From Circinella minor (Eukaryota > Mucoromycota > Mucoromycetes > Mucorales > Lichtheimiaceae): a stretch of 50,528 nucleotides of DNA. Location of the stretch: assembly GCA_016758965.1 (NCBI GenBank), contig JAEPRB010000272.1:1-50528 (forward strand), given 5' to 3'. Positions 24,024 to 36,593 of the stretch are shown piece by piece (within the stretch, counting starts at the first letter, position 1; the number at the start of each line of letters is the position of its first letter). The notes under the pieces were generated by a model that did not search any database, had not been told where the DNA came from, and worked only from the letters and a program-made list of their open reading frames with translations. Position numbers and translations under genes: made by a program.

Positions 24024-27000
24024 ATAATATAATTTGATAGAATACATTCTCTTGTATATTTGGTTTTTCTTTATTACTACTGTAATTATTTAGAACGCTC
24101 TACAAAAAAGTAAACGAGTATTTATTTTTCATTTTCTGGTATTTGTTTATTGTTGGGGTAATTACTCTGATTTATACGATTTATTGACTTTTTATATACA
24201 TAAGATTCAATCGCTTCTTGTATACGTATAATACATTTGTTAATCATAATATACGTATGTAAGTTAGTAGGTTACTAGTGTATTGTTTTCAAGAATCTAT
24301 CGTTGTCTCTATATAGTAATAATATGATTTTTTATATATAAAATAATGTAAAAGTGATTAAAGTGGAAAATTTAATCATTAATTGCCACAGCAATCATAC
24401 ATTCAAAGAGACGCTACAGTAGTAAACCGTAAGATTTAAATTACACATAAAAATGATTAAGTTCTACATGAAAGAAATGAACAAACAGGAATATTTTTCT
24501 TTCCCCTATATTGACTTTTATTATGGTGTACTGGCGGTCACAGTTATAATCATTATATTTTATATTTTATACGAATTTGGCATTATAGTCGGTATTATAC
24601 ATAAGACAGACAATTGTCTTTTCATAGGGAACCAAATGAGTCTTAGTAGCAAATAAAGGTATATTTGATATATGTATAAACGAGTTGTTTGTATACCTAA
24701 GATCGTTGTCTCATGACTTTTTGGTTTGACTATAATTTGTTGTCTATCAGCTAATAAATAAACAAAATAGCAAATGGGCCTTCATATCAGCCTTTTATAC
24801 CACACTCCTGATTCATTTTTACTCTTAATAATTTTCTGTTTATTCTATTATTCATTCCGTGTTCTTTTTATTAGACACACAATGATATATCTCAGTGATA
24901 TGAAAACATAAAAAAAAAATCTGAGTAAATTTATTAATAAAATAGTTGGTCATCGTATAGAGCTATTATGATGTCGTGATAAAAAATAAAATAAGAGAAA
25001 TATGGAAAAAAAAAATTTGAAATAACTGTTTTGAATCAACTCTTATAAAACATACAAAAGGTAAAGTAATCTTGGGACCTTTTCAACTTTTAATAAACTT
25101 TCAAAGATAAACAAACAATCTGATGTGATTAGATACCATATTCCTTTAATATTTATACACCATCAACATATATAACTTTTACATTTTGAAAACTCACTAA
25201 TGAACAATTCTAAAGCAAATGTTATGTATATTATTAATACGTTTTATTTATTATTTTTCCCTTCCTCCCACAACTAGGATGTTACTGTAATGTGTGCAGC
25301 AGATGAGTTTGGTAGTTTATATAAAACCAAGACAAACATAAAGTAAATGTTATATATATAGATGGTGCAATAAACGCCATCGATGTCAAGAATGATGTTA
25401 TTATACTTTATACGAGTTAGTAAGAAAAGGATCTTTAAAATTCACATTCTATGATTTTCCAAAATAATCTTTTGGAAAACAACACTTTTATGATAAATCA
25501 TCTAAGGTGCTAAAACATAATAAAGAGAGATTTAATGGATTTAACAAACAGCAATTTTTCTTTTGTTTATTTTATCTAATATATTAACCATTTTCTTGGG
25601 ACTTCTTTTCAACAAGCATAGACCAGTATAAAACAACATTCTGAATAGACTAATTCCCACGATTTACGTATAGTGTCGATTATACAATTTCTTTTAACTT
25701 GTATGATACATGACATACATACGTAATAAATATAATCCGAGTAAGTTAAAATGGTATTTCAAAAATCGTTTGTAAAATTTTGAATGTACAGTACTCGTTA
25801 TATATATTAATTTTATTTTTACAAGATAGCTTACGAATTAATTCAAAATAATTACTAAACTATAAAGTTCGAAATTACAAATACGTAGACGACAATGAAA
25901 GAAAAGAAGAAAAATGAAAATAAAAATACTAAAGTACGTAGAAGCAAAAAAATAGATTGACTATCTTAATGTTCTAGAATTTTTCTTCTTCTTACGTAAA
26001 TATTTTGTTACTATAGCAACTACTTCTTTATGAGTCTAAATAAAAACAAGAAATTGATTAACTACGGTATATTTATATGGGTATGATGTAAGAAAAAGAA
26101 ATTCATTATCATACTATGGTCTATAAAGATAAAGCTACCCAAAAAATGTAGTTTTCACACAACCAAAGTCAGGTTAAACCATATCCCGATAAACTTAATG
26201 CGAAAAGTCCACGTAACTAACATGCCTTTTCAATAACCTTATTACCAAACATCTCAATAAGTTATCTATTCATTATTTTCATAGCTCACAAAAAGTATAG
26301 TTTTTAATGACCAATAAGAATAAAAACTGAATAAACAAATTTATGAGTATATTATAAATCAGCTATTCATAAATGTACTTTTAATTATTATCTTATTTCA
26401 AATGTATAACTATAGGATATTAAATCGATAAGACTCGTAAAAAAAAAAAATAGTAAGCTATTTTGTAGGTAAATGTGATTTTTATATATAAAGAAATAAA
26501 GAAAGGATGAATCGATTTAATGTTTTACAAAAAAAATACACACACCTTCAAATTCTTTGCACAACGTGAATGATTTCACCTGATATGCTGTATATATACA
26601 ATGCGTGTTTGCTTCTTTCCATTCATCCCATCAATCAATTTTGTGTCATCCCCACATTTTTTAACCCAATGTACGTTTGGTGAGAAAAAAATCTATATTT
26701 AAATCATCCTTATGTCGGTATTATTCCGAAAAAAATAAAATACACTGTAAGGGTTTATATTATCCATCATAAATTTTGACTTATTAATAATATTTTTACG
26801 TACATACTTCATTTATATACGTAATAATGTAGTTTTGATGAATAATAATTTCTAATTTTATAAAGAAATGACTAATAAGAAAAAAGGGTATACAATTATT
26901 TGTATGTAGAGTTTAGTGAATAAAAATGATTAACATGTGGGGTTGAATCCATATATTGTTATTTTTCATATTCTTCTTTTCTTATCAATTAAAAAGACAA

Positions 27001-27889
27001 AAACAGTTTAGTTAAGGACAATTGTAACACGATGAATATAAAAATTCATGTCCTTCCTCCCAAAAGAACTTTCCATAATAACAATAATAATAACTAACAT
27101 GAGCTTATTAAAAAAAAATATCCTCAACCAAACAAAAAATGACGACAATTATTTATTTAAAAAGGAGCAAAAAAAAAAAAAAAAAAAAAAAAAAGAGCGA
27201 AGCATTTTTTTATTTTTTTTTTGTACTGTTCAATTGGTAGAACACATGGTAGTACAATCCATCATGATAAACACTCAAATTGCATGATAAGTTAACTTTT
27301 TGCTTATCATTTATAACGCATTCTTCTCCCCCCCCTCAATCATAATTAATTCACTTAACTCCCCTCCCTCTCCCCCAAGAAAAAGTGGGGGGGGGGAGGG
27401 AGGTGGAGAACAGGAAAGAGGTTTAGTGAGAAAAACTAAACCTGTCAAAAAATAACTTTTCTCAACTTACTTTTCCTACAATTATTTTAGAATGAACAAA
27501 TAGATTATAATAATGATGAATCTTTATAGAGTTTTTTTTTTTAAAAAAAGAGGACATTCTTTTTTTTTTTATTATAAAAAAAATTGCATCACTTGTCTTT
27601 AAATCGATTTGACATAAATTTTGCCCAATAAACCAAAAAATTTTGATTCGCCAGGTAAACCATAAATGATGTGATGATTAACCAATCATATTATAAATTT
27701 TTTTAATCGCTGATATATTTTTGAACGGAATTGCGCCATATCGATTCCCGCATTATCAATTTTATATATATAAACCTCTTCCTTTTTCTTTCTTTTTTAA
27801 ATCATCACCTTCTTCCCCTCCCCCCTTCCCTTTTTTTCTTTCTTTCTTATAACTTGTTTAAGATATACCAACTTCCTTTTTTTTTTATA
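24024..27889. other. Gene-poor 3.9 kb between the transporter and MET30
   Basis: No gene I can support lies here. A 67-codon plus-strand frame at 24453-24656 is hydrophobic but isolated and unconvincing. A minus-strand exon-like stretch at about 25965-26032 follows an acceptor-like TTTATTTAG and encodes a basic peptide ending in a stop, but no upstream exon in matching phase was found. TACGTA hexamers are frequent (for example 25676, 25722, 25884, 25934, 25993, 26798 and 26817). Hairpin-forming sequences lie at 27358-27443 and a pyrimidine-rich leader (27778-27850) just before MET30. Confidence 0.5.
27419..27443 (+). promoter_or_regulatory. Perfect 9-bp inverted repeat upstream of MET30
   Basis: AGGTTTAGT and ACTAAACCT flank a 7-base loop, about 450 bases before the MET30 start. 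Immediately upstream a C/T-rich run (27358-27376) faces a G-rich run (27387-27404) and could form a second hairpin or a G-rich structure. A regulatory role is only a suggestion. Confidence 0.45.
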
Positions 27890-29678
27890 ATGACAACTCA
27901 ATCTTTTTGTTATCGACATCGACCTGATTTAAAAGAAGTTCGTGCTGAAGCATCTCATGAAAACCTTTACAAGGTAAAAAATAATAATCTCTTTTTCTCT
28001 CGCTATCCTATTATGGATAGATCTTTACCATAAACTGCAATAATATGTTGGAGTAATAACAACAATAATAATAAATAATAATAATAATAATAGGAACTCG
28101 CTTTATTACCTTTGGGAGATCAACAATCGATTGCAAAAGCATGGAACACGTTTTCTTCAGCACCAGCAACACAACGTCGTCTTATTTTACAAGGTTTATT
28201 AACTACATGTTGTACATCTCAACTTTCATTTCTTGCCACGTCTATTAAACCATTACTTTGCGTCGATTTTACTGCTATTTTACCAACGGAAATTTGTGTC
28301 AAGATTTTTTCTTATCTTGATGCTCAATCTTTATGCGTTGCTTGTCAAGTCAGTCATAAATGGAAAGCCATTGCTGATGATGATATTCTTTGGCATCGTA
28401 TGTGTCAACAACATATTGATAAGAAATGTCATAAATGTGGTTGGGGTTTACCTTTACTTCAAAAACGTCGTATTGTTCGTTTAGAAAATAATCACCATCA
28501 TGATCATGATCATCATGTTAAGCATGATAACAACAACAATACCAATACAAACAACACCATGATGATTCGAAAACGTCCTGCTAGTAGTCATGACGATACT
28601 ATTGCACCACCTACACCCAAACGATCAGATCGTAAACCATGGAAACAAGTATATAGTGAACGTCTTGTTGTTGAGCGTAATTGGCGTAAACATCGACATA
28701 CCACTCGTAAATTACAACAACCTGAAGGTGTTTTATGTTTACAATATTGTGATGCTCAAAATATTCTTATTACTGCCGGTTCATTGGATGGTACTGCCAC
28801 CGTATGGGATCTTGAAACTGGTAAAATCCTTCGAGTCCTTAAAGGTCATTCAAGATCAATTCGTGCACTTCAATTTGATGATACTAAACTTGTAACAGCT
28901 TCGGTAAGAAAAAGGAACACAATAATATGTTTTTAATTTTTTTTTTCCTTCTGATAACTAATAATAAAAAAAATACATTCCTATATAGATGGACCATACC
29001 TTAAAAATTTGGAACTATCATACTGGTCAATGTATTCGTACTTTAGAAGGTCATACCGATGGTGTTGTTCATCTTCATTTCGACTCTCGTATTCTTGCAA
29101 GTGGATCCGCCGATGGTACCATCAAAATCTGGAATTTCCAAACCGGTCAATGCTTTGCTCTTACAGGTCATAGTGACAAAGTCACTCATGTTCAAATTTA
29201 TCAACACACAAAACTGGTTTCTGCAAGTGTTGATGGTACCATGCGATTATGGGATTTAGAAAAACGATCGTGTTTACGCGTTTTTAGAGGTCATATGGGA
29301 CCTGTTCAAGTAGCTATTCCTGGTTGTCTACAACAACAAGGTGAAGAAGAAGTTATAATGTCCGCTTCCTTGGATCGTACCATTCGTATTTGGTCCATGG
29401 AAACTGGAAAATGTATTCGCACTTTATTAGGTCATACCGATGGTGTTACTGCTTTGGCTTATGATAAACTGCGTTTAGTATCTGGTTCTCTTGATGGTAC
29501 TGTCAAACTTTGGGATGTTGCAAGTGGGTTACCCATGTATTCATTAGAAGAAGGTGATGAAACTGCAAAAAGTATTACTTCAGTTAAATTAAGTGATGCT
29601 AAAGTAGTGAGTGCTTCTCACCGAGGTGAAATATCTATTTTTGATTTTTCAAAAGTTTTATCTTCATCAACAACTTAA
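27890..29678 (+). CDS. MET30: F-box/WD40 protein, Met30/SCON-2 type SCF ubiquitin ligase receptor
   Basis: Exons 27890-27973, 28094-28903 and 28989-29678 give 527 residues. The N-terminus YRHRPDLKEVR and LLPLGDQQSIAKAWNTFSSA, then RRLILQGLLTTCC, match the conserved leader of Met30/SCON-2. The F-box is at about 86-130 (LPTEICVKIFSYLDAQSLCVACQVSHKWKAIADDDILW), followed by CxxHIDKKCHKCGWGLPLL. A His/Asn insertion separates this from seven WD40 repeats (for example GSLDGTATVWDLETGK, SADGTIKIWNF, SASLDRTIRIWSM, SGSLDGTVKLWDV). Family proteins are substrate receptors of SCF complexes controlling sulfur assimilation and the cell cycle by ubiquitinating Met4/CYS3-like bZIP factors. Intron 2 sits inside the second WD repeat. 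The call rests on co-linear leader, F-box and repeats, and is firm. Confidence 0.93.
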
Positions 29679-30206
29679 ATTCTTCTGTATAAAAGCAAAA
29701 AAAAAAAAAAAAAGAAAAATCGTACCCTCTTCTCCAAAATTAATGGCCTTGTAAAAAAAACATATACCCATCACTCTCACACACCCTAGTTACTACCTTT
29801 CATACATACATTCACATTTATACATATATATATAAAAAAAATAACATGTACACACACACACACACACACACACATTACAATACATACAAACGATACAAAC
29901 AATTATTAATTTTTAAATTAAAATAATAATAATAATAATAAACAAAAAAATAAAAACCCATGCATTATAATCACTTTAATAATTCAAACTATTTCTAAAA
30001 ATGTAAAAAATTGTTACAGTTTACATTCAAGGGAGGAAAAAAAGAAAAACAAAAAAGTCTTGTTTGGATTCTTTCTTTTTTCTCTTTCTCTCTTTTTTTT
30101 TTTTCTTTATTTGCATATTATATAAACGAAACCACTTTTTGTGCGTGTTTTTTAACTCCCCTACTCTTTATTATTTACATAACAACAAGAACAACAACTT
30201 TAAAAA
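29679..30206. other. Intergenic between MET30 and CYC1
   Basis: About 530 bases: the MET30 3' flank with a poly(A) run (29697-29714), an (AC)n microsatellite at about 29850-29873, and the CYC1 promoter. A T/C-rich tract (30066-30105) sits about 100 bases ahead of the CYC1 start. No gene seen. Confidence 0.6.
29850..29873 (+). repeat. (AC)n microsatellite
   Basis: About twelve uninterrupted AC units in the MET30-CYC1 spacer. Noncoding and probably length-polymorphic between strains. Confidence 0.85.
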
Positions 30207-30614
30207 ATGGGTGCACCTGAAGGAAACGCTGCTAAAGGAGCCAAACTTTTCAAGACACGTTGTGCTCAATGTCATACTGCTGAACCTGTAAGATAATGTT
30301 TTTTTTTTCTTATATATATACTCTAGATATCAAAAACAAAAGAAAACTAATACTATTTTTTTTAGGGAGGTGCAAATAAAGTAGGTCCAGCACTTCATGG
30401 ATTATTTGGTCGTCAATCAGGTCAAGTAGCTGGTTTCTCCTATACAGATGCCAACAAGAACAAAGGTGTTGTATGGAATGATGATACTCTTTTTGATTAT
30501 TTGGAAAATCCTAAAAAATATATTCCTGGTACAAAAATGGCTTTTGCTGGTTTCAAGAAACCTCAAGATAGAGCTGATGTGATTGCCTTTTTGAAAGAAG
30601 AAACAAATAAATAA
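30207..30614 (+). CDS. CYC1: Cytochrome c
   Basis: Two exons, 30207-30287 and 30366-30614, give 109 residues, the normal length for fungal cytochrome c. The CAQCH motif near residue 18 covalently binds haem. Later landmarks are present: [27 protein letters not shown], and the distal-methionine loop [16 protein letters not shown], then a basic C-terminal helix ending [13 protein letters not shown]. It carries electrons from complex III to complex IV in the mitochondrial intermembrane space. There is no cleavable presequence, as expected. The single intron follows AEP, nine residues after the haem-binding His region. The ATG is preceded by AAAAAA, a good fungal start context. Identification is certain. 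Confidence 0.98.
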
Positions 30615-31062
30615 AAATCATTTATTATTACGTACGTACCCGTTTAGAAAACGTTATAACGTACTTTTTTTTTTTATCTTTTTAAAAAGAAAACAATAGA
30701 AACTTTTTTTTTTACATGTGCAAAAAAAAACATATAATGGTTTTAACCGTGTAATGATTTTGTGTTGCATGACAACAGGTTTTTTTTTTATCCTTTCGGG
30801 TTTATGCAGCGGGACGGAACAAAAAAAAAAAAAATTGAATGAAACCACGGATCGGGACAAAGTTCCGAATCCCAAGTTGAAAAATTATTTTATTGATTTA
30901 CAAAAAAAAGAGTACAAAAAACAAAAAACCAAATGAAATGAAAAAGAATATATGAATGTATTTGTGTGTATAGTAATAGTATAGTGTTTAATGTGGGAAA
31001 GAGGGAGGATTGGGGGGGGGGAAGGGTTTAATTCGTAATTAATAAATAAAATATAAATGTTT
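30615..31062. other. Convergent 3' region between CYC1 and TRM1
   Basis: Both flanking genes end here, so the 450 bases should contain only 3' UTRs and terminators. It carries TTACGTACGTACC (about 30630), several T- and A-runs (30664-30674, 30704-30713, 30722-30730, 30820-30833) and G-runs near 31011-31020. Short frames on both strands look like chance. Confidence 0.6.
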
Positions 31063-33341
31063 TTATTGATCATCTTGCTTTCGCTTTTTACCAGCGCGTG
31101 CTTTAGGACCCCAGTTAGGAGTAGGGTTTAATTGATATCTTACAAGTTTAACGGATTGGGATTTTGATACAGCATCTGGATGTCGTGTAAAATCGACTTC
31201 AATACTATTTATATATAGTAAAAAAAAAAGAAAATAAACAATTCATTAATATATATATGTCTATAGTAGGTTAAGATAATAAAATCCAAGAGACATTTTA
31301 CCTTGGTTCTTTAGCAAGAATAGCACGAGCAGGTGAATTTTCTGCAATATTTGCCATAGTAACAGGATGTTTTTTAACAAAAGCTCTTAAAATATCCCAC
31401 ATAATATGAGAAGGAGCATCTGTTTTAATAGTAGCAGGTCCACAATGGGATCCAGATACTTTATAACCAGCATTCAAAATCGCAGAACTTTTAATAAATA
31501 GATATATATATATATATATTTCCATTGTTAATAAATATATATATCTCAATAGAATAGTCATTTTTTTTTTTAAAAAAAAAACTTACTTGAGATCAGTTAA
31601 AGGAATACTTGTACAATGAATAGTACCACAAAGTCTTTGTAAAGTCCAATAAAGAGGTGCATCCAATTCTTCATTAATTACAGATACCATACCCTTCATA
31701 CGTGTATGTGTTCCGTAATTAGATTCATTTGCATTCACATGTTCAAGCATTTTATTTACAAATTCTTTATCATGTAAAGGTCCACCCCATGCAGGTCCAC
31801 CAATCTAATTAATAAAATCCAAAGAAAAAAAAAGTATCTGTTAGTACATAGATAGATCACGGACCACACATTATACATTGGATACATTACATGATGAGTA
31901 CTACCACAGTTTCTACAATGTTCATCTACAGGTGGACCAGTACCAGGAACATGTCGTTCATTTCCATTTTCTTTATATTGAATTTTTCCAAGAGGTTGTA
32001 CAGCATAAGAATGACAACCAGAACATTCATACATAATAGCGGTTTTACTTGCTGCTTTCTTTACACCTTGAGGTGAAGTATAAACACGTACAAAGACTCG
32101 AAGATAGAAATCAATACTGCATGACATGAGAGGAACAATATGACGACGATAACGTCCAGCTGAAGTTTGTAATGTATTAAGAACAAGACGTAATGCCATT
32201 TCATGAGGGAACATACCCTTTAATGGCATACCATTATACTTGCCAAAACTATATTGTATATGATGAGTATCCTAGTTTCTTTTTTTACCAAATATATAAT
32301 CAAAAGCATAATTACCAAGTTTCGGGATGCATTGAACCAGTCAAAATAGCAAGATCAGTACATGTTACACACAAAAGACCTAAAGGAAATAAAATAGATC
32401 GAGAATTAATCCCTTTCCTTCTTTTTTTTATATATATATATATTATTTTACAAACCTCCTTCAGAAACAGCTTGTACAGCACCATCAATAAATGGCGCAG
32501 CAGCACCATAAGGATCTAAATCTACCACATCATATTTTTGACCATTTCCAATAGTACTATACATCACTTGCCTATATCATATCAAAAAAATAAAGTAATA
32601 TTGAATGAGCTATCCATTTCCCCTAAATTTAATATCCAAGTAAATAAAAAAAAAGAGATCATCCTACATGGCATCACCCTGATTAGGTCGTACAAGTTCT
32701 TCTGTTAATTCATTATATTTGATATTACGTTTAATGGATTCAACAGCTTCTGCTTCTAAATCATTTGCTGTCACTTGTTTCAAATTAGGAATTTCTTTAG
32801 CATATCGAATAGATCTTAATCCACTTGCTGCCAGCGCTTCAAGGATAGTAAATGATTCAGATTCAATATGACTTTTAAGATGTTTTTTTGCTGCTTGTTT
32901 TGCTTCTTCATCTATAGAATGAATTTTTTTTTTTTCATATTATAAAAAAAAAAAAAAATTATTTAAAACTAAATAAACAAATTATTGACACCCGAGATCT
33001 ATTTTTTTTCCCTTACTTTTAGCATTATTAATTTTTTTTTCAATACGTGCTCGTTTTTCACCTAAAAAGATGTCACTCCATGTTCGAATAGCAGCAATAG
33101 ACATGTCACGATTAAATTCTTGTACAGGATTATAAAATACTTCATTTCCTTTAGGGAAAAGAATGGTTGCTTTGCCTTCTGTCACAGGAGTATATAATGA
33201 AATATCAATTTCATCACTCGATGGTGTTGTAGTTTTTGAAGCTGTAGCAACCGCTTCTGTTGCATGGATGGTAGAAGTTTCTTTAGTTGCCATGCGTAAT
33301 TGTCTTGTCAATGGTGTAAAAGTACGAAAGAAACGTTGCAT
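31063..33341 (-). CDS. TRM1: tRNA (guanine26-N2)-dimethyltransferase
   Basis: Eight exons: 33341-33017, 32911-32668, 32571-32456, 32379-32316, 32248-31891, 31804-31587, 31487-31302 and 31204-31063, giving 550 residues. Trm1 marks in order: [43 protein letters not shown] (SAM motif I), [23 protein letters not shown] (DPYG catalytic region), [13 protein letters not shown], the zinc pairs CSGCHSYA and [18 protein letters not shown], and a late VSGSHC. It makes m2,2G26 in tRNAs. The N-terminus [21 protein letters not shown] has a second Met (33293) after an Arg-rich presequence-like segment, matching the known dual mitochondrial/nuclear localisation of yeast Trm1 by two starts. An in-frame ATG further upstream (33431) precedes acidic, unlikely sequence. 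The C-terminal GKKRKQ may serve as a nuclear signal. Confidence 0.95.
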
Positions 33342-33646
33342 AAAAATAGATAATCCAAGCCACCTCTTCTCTTTTTTTTCTTCCTCCTCCCCCCCTTCTA
33401 TCATTTTTTTTTCTATCAACCCCCACCCCATATATTCCGAATATAATAAGAAATTTATTACTATTTGTGGGTTATTAAATGATAGTAAAGGAACTTTAAT
33501 TGTCTATATTAATAATAATAATAAAAAAAAATTGATGGGATTTTATAAATAAAAGATATATATATAATATAATACAGTAAAACAAGGGGTTTCAATAAAT
33601 AATAAAAGTAGGGTGGAAAGGGGGGATTGTTTAAATGATGATGATT
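33342..33646. other. Short TRM1 promoter spacer
   Basis: 305 bases between the TRM1 start and the stop of the next minus-strand gene. They contain a C/T-rich strip at 33360-33430 and an AT-rich remainder. No gene seen. Confidence 0.6.
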
Positions 33647-35447
33647 TTACATGAGTGCATAAGCAGCTACGATTGAAACCAAAGACATCATTGTGGTATA
33701 TTTTATCTTTGAAGAAAAGGAGCCTACTCCTTCAAATGCCATAGCATTCATTACATTTGTATCCAAGAAACTAAATCCAGAAAGTCTTGGATTGGTCGTT
33801 GTATCATTATTCACAGGAATCGAGACATAATACATTTGTTTTTGTCGACTAGAAACATCATCTCCCCAAATCCATTGAGCAATATTGGATTCTGAAATCA
33901 TACCCGCTTGTGTAGGTGGATTATCCACTTTGGTAATATTGACGGTTGGTTCATATTCTAATCGACCTTGACTATATTCACCAATAGATATACCATATGT
34001 TTGATTCGTCTTGATTTGATTGGCTACATCTACAGGTGTTGTCATATTGACATCATGTGTAATAATTTCACTTGTTTCGGTTGTAAGTACTTGAGCAACA
34101 GCTAATCGATGTGTGGGATTTTGTAAAGCAGGATATCCATCCAATGTTAAATTATATTGTAATGAATTAGGTTGTAAAGGTACACCTTCTGTCATATTAA
34201 TTTGTAAATTACTTGAACGCCAGGTTAAATGCACATTAAACGGTTGTTGTGTACGTGAATGAGTCAAGTTACGACCCACCGTTGTAAATTCATAATACCA
34301 TAACGATTGATTCGTTGGCATAGTATGGTTATTGACAGCAATGCGTGTATCCCATTGAGCATTACGTAAATCAGCAGTTGAAACCAAAGCTTCATTGGCA
34401 TCGTAAAAACCATTCTGGTTCACATCGTCAAATTCAATAATATGAGAAAACGTTAAACGGTAAGCGAAATCAGAAGGATTAGCAGAAGGATCAGAAGAGG
34501 AGAAATAACCATGATCGGCCATGGGATAATCATATAAAGTCGTCATATTGAATGTGTAATAGTAATTGTCTTCATCGCTCGTATTTTCAGTACCGTTCAA
34601 TAGAGCATAACCATCGTTACTAGTTGCTGATAATTGAGGTGCATAATAAGCACCATCATTATGATTGAATCGATGATATGCACCATAGAAACCAACAAAT
34701 GCAAATGCTGGAATAATGGACCAATAAATAAGTCCTGGATTATATCCTCCAACCCATCCACCGGCTCCACGATTATACCCACCAGTGTGTGTTGTAGGAT
34801 AATTGGTATAAGTTGCTATTTTAAGGATAAAAAAAAAGAATTAGTTTATATTTTATCATAGAAACTCTTTGTCATTCATTTACATACTTCTTGTATTTCC
34901 ATATCTCATAGATGGTGCACCAGCTGCAAATCCACCATAACCACCTTTTGGATAACCTGTACTACCAGAAGGATAGGTATAACCTCCTGCTCTTGTACCA
35001 ATAGCTTGACCTGGCTGTGTCATGGCACTATTACCTAAATAAGTATAGTAAATAAGTTTTTTTTTTTTTTTTTAGTATATCTAAAATAATGACCATTTTT
35101 CAATGTTTAATCAAATAAACTTTTTTTTTCAGTTTAGTTTTTACCTCCATTAGAATTACCATATCGGCCTGAAGTGTTACTATTGGGTCGACCACCACCA
35201 GTAGCAGGACCTCTTCCTCCTCCTCCTGTTCCGCCTCCGCCTCCGCCTCCACGACCACCTCCACCGCCACGGCCTCCACCACCACCACCTCGACCTCCAC
35301 CACCGCCTTTACCAAGCGCAGCTAAAATTAAAACAAAATAAATATGAGTTTTGTAGAATATAATTAAAGAATATAATTAAAAGAAAATTATAACATACTG
35401 GAAGCAAGGTATGCTATCATTAAAACAGTGATATTAGATATTTTCAT
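33647..35447 (-). CDS. Secreted glycine-rich surface protein, probably GPI-anchored
   Basis: Exons 35447-35399, 35321-35145, 35034-34888 and 34815-33647 give 513 residues. A signal peptide (MKISNITVLMIAYLASTALG) is followed by a Gly/Arg-rich block of about 35 residues (RGGGGG repeats), then a Gly/Tyr/Ser region and a hydrophobic segment LIYWSIIPAFAFVGFYGAY. The remaining about 330 residues have many Asn-linked sequons, a DVNQNGFYDANE loop resembling an EF-hand-like calcium site, and a hydrophobic C-terminus after a Ser/Lys stretch (FSSKIKYTTMMSLVSIVAAYALM), as in GPI-anchor signals. Taken together this suggests a cell-wall or membrane surface protein. I do not recognise a named family. The internal hydrophobic stretch could instead make it a membrane protein with the large domain outside. 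Confidence 0.75.
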
Positions 35448-36593
35448 CGTTTATATATATATATTTTTTTTGTTTTAAATATAAAAACGATCCAATTGTC
35501 CCCCTTTTTTTTTAAGAAATAAAAAAAGATAGGTTTTTTTTTAATAGAAAAAAAAAAAGGAAGAAAAAAGAAGCCCTGGGGATATTTTAACCCGCCTAAT
35601 ATAATTATACATATCGGAGTATCAAAAAAAAAGAAAAAATTTGGTAATGTTCTCAAGTTTGGGGCTGATGGGAACTAATCCTTATATAGAATTATTTCAG
35701 CCACAATTTATAACACAAAAAAGGATATTTCTAAAAATGGGGTGGCGAGGGTAAAAAAATAAAAACTTTTAAAAAGTCTAGTATGTATTATTCACACTTT
35801 TTTTAAAGAAAACACTTTTTAATTTTGACATTGTGCGTATTTTTATTTATCATTTAAAATAAATAATAGTAACTTGTTTATTTGTTATAATCATATGACT
35901 AAAAGGTACAAATCTGCTGTGTAGCCGATAGTCGTGCTGAGCAAAAAGAAAAAAAATACTACGGGTTGCTAAGTATTTTTTTCTTCCTACCCTTTTAACT
36001 GGTGTAGTACAATGCTTTTTTTTTTTTTGAAAGAGTAGAAATAAACTTTCCCATCCTTTATTATCATATATCAATAGAGAGAATATATAAATATTATCGT
36101 TAATAAAATTTGATCATTGATCGTCGATAAGAACATATATACATCATAAAATGATATAACATACATATCAAAATGTTATAATACAGTTACAACTATTGTA
36201 TATAATTAACAAATACTTGATATATATAAACTATTATGTCATTCTTGTTCATGAATTAGAAAAAAACATAAAAGTATCTTTCCATTGTGTTACAATATAA
36301 TTTGTTTTGTGGTCCTTCTTTCTTTTTTTATAATTAATATTTCAGCTATTTACTGATGATATAAAATTTTCGAGTTTATACGTGGGTCTTCTGAATTCAT
36401 CGATGGATTGCATACCATTTTCTTAACAATTCATGGTTTGTATTCTTGAATTATCATCTTGAATATATTCACAATAAAACTCTTCCTTGGTTATGTTGGG
36501 GCTGGGTGTAAACTTGATTACAGACATCTTTTACGCAACATCTTTTATCCTGGTGCCAAACGAATTTTACATTTAAAACACATGTTTCGTATC
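35448..36593. other. Intergenic: surface-protein promoter and edge of the accessory island
   Basis: About 1.15 kb upstream of the surface protein gene, AT-rich, with A/T homopolymers at 35461-35560. Beyond about 36340 the sequence is flank of the pseudogene below. No frame looks coding. Confidence 0.5.

Noticed and set aside
24453..24656. 67-codon hydrophobic frame as a small membrane protein
   Set aside because: AT-rich DNA often gives Ile/Phe/Tyr-rich frames; no conservation or start context can be shown.
25965..26036. Minus-strand last-exon-like stretch with a basic C-terminus after TTTATTTAG
   Set aside because: No upstream exon in matching phase within 600 bases; the only candidate (26547-26580) ends in the wrong phase. 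Probably chance.
33342..33431. TRM1 start at 33431
   Set aside because: It would add an acidic Glu/Lys-rich stretch before the presequence-like MQRFFRTF; the purine/pyrimidine strip there looks like a leader.
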